DNA of 64,000 nucleotides from G965267185 sp965267185 (GTDB lineage: Bacteria; Pseudomonadota; Alphaproteobacteria; UBA6615). Shown here in pieces: positions 62,373-64,000 of the stretch. The notes under the pieces are model-generated. The model worked only from the letters and a program-made list of their open reading frames with translations. It was not told the origin of the DNA and did not search any database. Location: assembly GCA_965267185.1 (NCBI GenBank), contig OZ253937.1, positions 1,240,001 through 1,304,000 of the forward strand. The letters are read 5' to 3'. Position numbers and translations under genes: made by a program. Every line of letters starts with the position of its first letter. Within the stretch, counting starts at the first letter, position 1.

Positions 62373-64000
62373 CTAGCTGCGGGCCCGATCGACCGAGCTT
62401 ACCGACCGGCCCCCGCGCAGCGCCGTCATGATCTCGTTGAGGTGCTTGTTGTCGTCTACTTCGATATCGACCGTCATATCAAAGAAGTCAGGAGTCCGGT
62501 TGGTAAATTTGAGGTTCGATATATTGCTCCCCGCCTGAGCGATGGTGTTGGCGAGCTCGCCAAGACTGCCTGGCTCGTTGGCCAAAGTAACGTTCAACCG
62601 GCTCACCTGTTTGTCTGCCGATTCGTCGTCGACATCCCACGACACGTCGACCCAACGCTCAGGGCTCTCGGCAAACGCCTCCAGCGTCATGCAATCGATA
62701 GTGTGGATGGTGACCCCCTTGCCGGTGGTGGCGATACCGACGATACGGTCGCCCGGCAGCGGATAACAACACTTGGCGAGGTGCACCGCCATGCCGGGGA
62801 TCAAACCATTGATGGGGACCGAATGTTCGCCCGTCTTGGTTGGCCTCCGGCGCGGCCGCCGCAATGAAAATATAGAGCCGCTGCCCTTTTTCTGGCTACC
62901 CGCAGCTCCATCGGGAAACAGCACCTGCATAACGGCGCGGCCGGTATGGACCCCCTGGCCCACGAGCGCGTAGAGCTCTTCGACGGAATCGGCATGGAAC
63001 TCGCTGAGGACGCCGGCAAGCTTCTCCTCGTCGAGCTTTTCATCGTGGCGCAGAAACGCTTTCTCGATGATGCCGCGGCCGAGCTCGGCATACTGCAGCA
63101 GCTGTTGATTGCGCAGGACCCGGCGAATCCGCGCCCGCGCTTTGCCGGTCACAACCAATTGCTCCCAGTTCGGCGACGGTGTCTGATTCTCCGAGGTGAG
63201 AATTTCCACCTGATCGCCGTTTTGCAACTGGGTCCGTAACGGCATATTGCGCCCGTTGATATTAGCGCCGACGCAGTGGTCGCCCACTTCGGTATGCACC
63301 GCATAGGCAAAATCGATCGGGGTCGAGCCGCGCGGCAACGCGTAAACATCGCCTTTGGGAGAGAAGCAAAACACCTGGTCGACGAACATCTCCAGTTTGG
63401 TATGCTCGAGAAAATCCTCCGGGCCCGCGGCATCATCCAAGATATCCAGCAGTTCCTGGAGCCAGCGGTACTGCTGACCGTCGGCTTTGCCAATCGCCGA
63501 CACAGGCCCCGCTCCCGAGTCGCTATACCGCCAATGCGCGGCAACACCGCGCTCGGCAATGTCGTGCATCTGCTGCGTTCGGATCTGCACCTCGATCCGA
63601 TGCTTCTCCGGACCCAGAACACCTGTGTGTAATGACCGGTAGCCGTTGGGCTTGGGCGTTGAAATATAGTCGCGGAACCGGCCCGGCACGGCGGGATAAC
63701 GCGCGTGGACGATGCCGAGTGCGCGGTAACATTCGGGCACTTCGTCGTAAACGACGATGCGAAACGCCATGATATCGGACAGTTGCTCGAACTCGACTTG
63801 TTGACGCTGCATCTTGCGCCATATCGAATAAGGCGATTTCTCCCGACCCGACAATTCGCAGGCGATGCCTTCATCGAGCATGACTTTGCTAAGCTCGGCG
63901 ATAATGCGCTCGACCAAGTTGCCGCCTTCTTCGCGCAAGAATGTGAGGCGGTGCAGTATCGAGTCCCGCGCGTCGGAGTTGAGCTCGGCGAAGGCCAAAT
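62373..64000 (-). CDS. rsh: Bifunctional (p)ppGpp synthetase/hydrolase RelA/SpoT homologue (partial)
   Basis: The gene runs off the right edge; about 542 C-terminal residues are present. Visible: synthetase domain (FEQLSDIMAFRIVVYDEVPE, YISTPKPNGYRSLHTGVLGP, EVQIRTQQMHDIAERGVAAH), TGS domain (VYALPRGSTPIDFAYAVHTE), zinc-finger/helical part, and a C-terminal ACT domain. The N-terminal HD hydrolase is outside. Alphaproteobacteria usually have one such bifunctional Rsh controlling the stringent response, and pdxJ follows it as expected. Confidence 0.95.
   Translation of the reverse strand, partial: LAFAELNSDARDSILHRLTFLREEGGNLVERIIAELSKVMLDEGIACELSGREKSPYSIWRKMQRQQVEFEQLSDIMAFRIVVYDEVPECYRALGIVHARYPAVPGRFRDYISTPKPNGYRSLHTGVLGPEKHRIEVQIRTQQMHDIAERGVAAHWRYSDSGAGPVSAIGKADGQQYRWLQELLDILDDAAGPEDFLEHTKLEMFVDQVFCFSPKGDVYALPRGSTPIDFAYAVHTEVGDHCVGANINGRNMPLRTQLQNGDQVEILTSENQTPSPNWEQLVVTGKARARIRRVLRNQQLLQYAELGRGIIEKAFLRHDEKLDEEKLAGVLSEFHADSVEELYALVGQGVHTGRAVMQVLFPDGAAGSQKKGSGSIFSLRRPRRRPTKTGEHSVPINGLIPGMAVHLAKCCYPLPGDRIVGIATTGKGVTIHTIDCMTLEAFAESPERWVDVSWDVDDESADKQVSRLNVTLANEPGSLGELANTIAQAGSNISNLKFTNRTPDFFDMTVDIEVDDNKHLNEIMTALRGGRSVSSVDRARS

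Overview
The window is GC-rich, gene-dense chromosomal DNA from an alphaproteobacterium, most likely a free-living, motile, Rhodospirillales-like organism. The evidence is the order of several conserved blocks: rsh-pdxJ-acpS-lepB-rnc-era-recO-parC; yceD-rpmF-plsX-fabH-ihfA-merR; glyA-rpiB with nrdR-ribD-ribE-ribBX-ribH-nusB-thiL; a Ros/MucR regulator; an RpoH with the RpoH box; a ubiquinol-cytochrome c chaperone; and candidate CtrA-type TTAA-N7-TTAA sites. No phage, insertion sequence, CRISPR array or rRNA was seen. One tRNA gene (Pro, anticodon GGG) is present.

Layout. 1-10.6 kb is a chemotaxis and sensory region: cheW and a very large cheA run leftward, cheY-cheZ and a methyltransferase run rightward. 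These are followed by an unknown 334-residue protein, tRNA-Pro, a chemoreceptor with a NIT (nitrate/nitrite-type) sensor domain, and a FixJ-like regulator whose receiver has lost its phosphorylation site. 10.6-15.7 kb carries fatty acid/phospholipid initiation, L32, IHF-alpha and BamE. 15.7-21.3 kb has a proton-pumping pyrophosphatase, an MFS carrier, and fliL with a second FliL-like protein next to thiL. 20.3-27.5 kb is the riboflavin, nrdR, glyA and rpiB block. 27.5-33.5 kb holds regulators (MucR, a Cys-rich MarR protein, RpoH, an LdtR-like MarR protein), a glutaryl-CoA dehydrogenase and the fossil 3' end of a second copy of it. 33.5-36.7 kb is a valine-degradation operon. 36.8-46.7 kb is mixed metabolism (LLM oxidoreductase, HemB, peroxiredoxin, hydrolases, penicillin acylase family, threonine dehydratase). 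46.8-48.8 kb is motAB. 49.9-54.9 kb is a TakP-like TRAP transporter whose large permease carries an unusual soluble tail. 55-64 kb is bioY and the conserved parC-to-rsh block, cut by the window edge.

Most striking observation. CheA (525-3587) contains, between its phosphotransfer domain and its dimerisation/kinase core, a segment that reads as a group-1 truncated hemoglobin. The Tyr, Leu, Gln and His haem-pocket positions line up with those of mycobacterial trHbN, and the spacing between the GGP turn and the proximal His is identical. It sits where the P2 domain normally is. This suggests a chemotaxis kinase that senses O2 or NO directly rather than only through receptors. The same kinase also has two CheW-like domains and a C-terminal receiver.

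The genes nearby fit a respiratory-signal theme: a NIT-domain chemoreceptor, a phosphorylation-dead FixJ-like regulator and a near-perfect FNR/FixK box (TTGACATAAGTCAA) upstream of that regulator. The link between them is inference. Secondary points of interest are the Cys-rich MarR regulator divergent from rpoH with repeated CGAGTCGAT elements, the tandem FliL-like proteins, and the roughly 330-residue tail of the TRAP permease.
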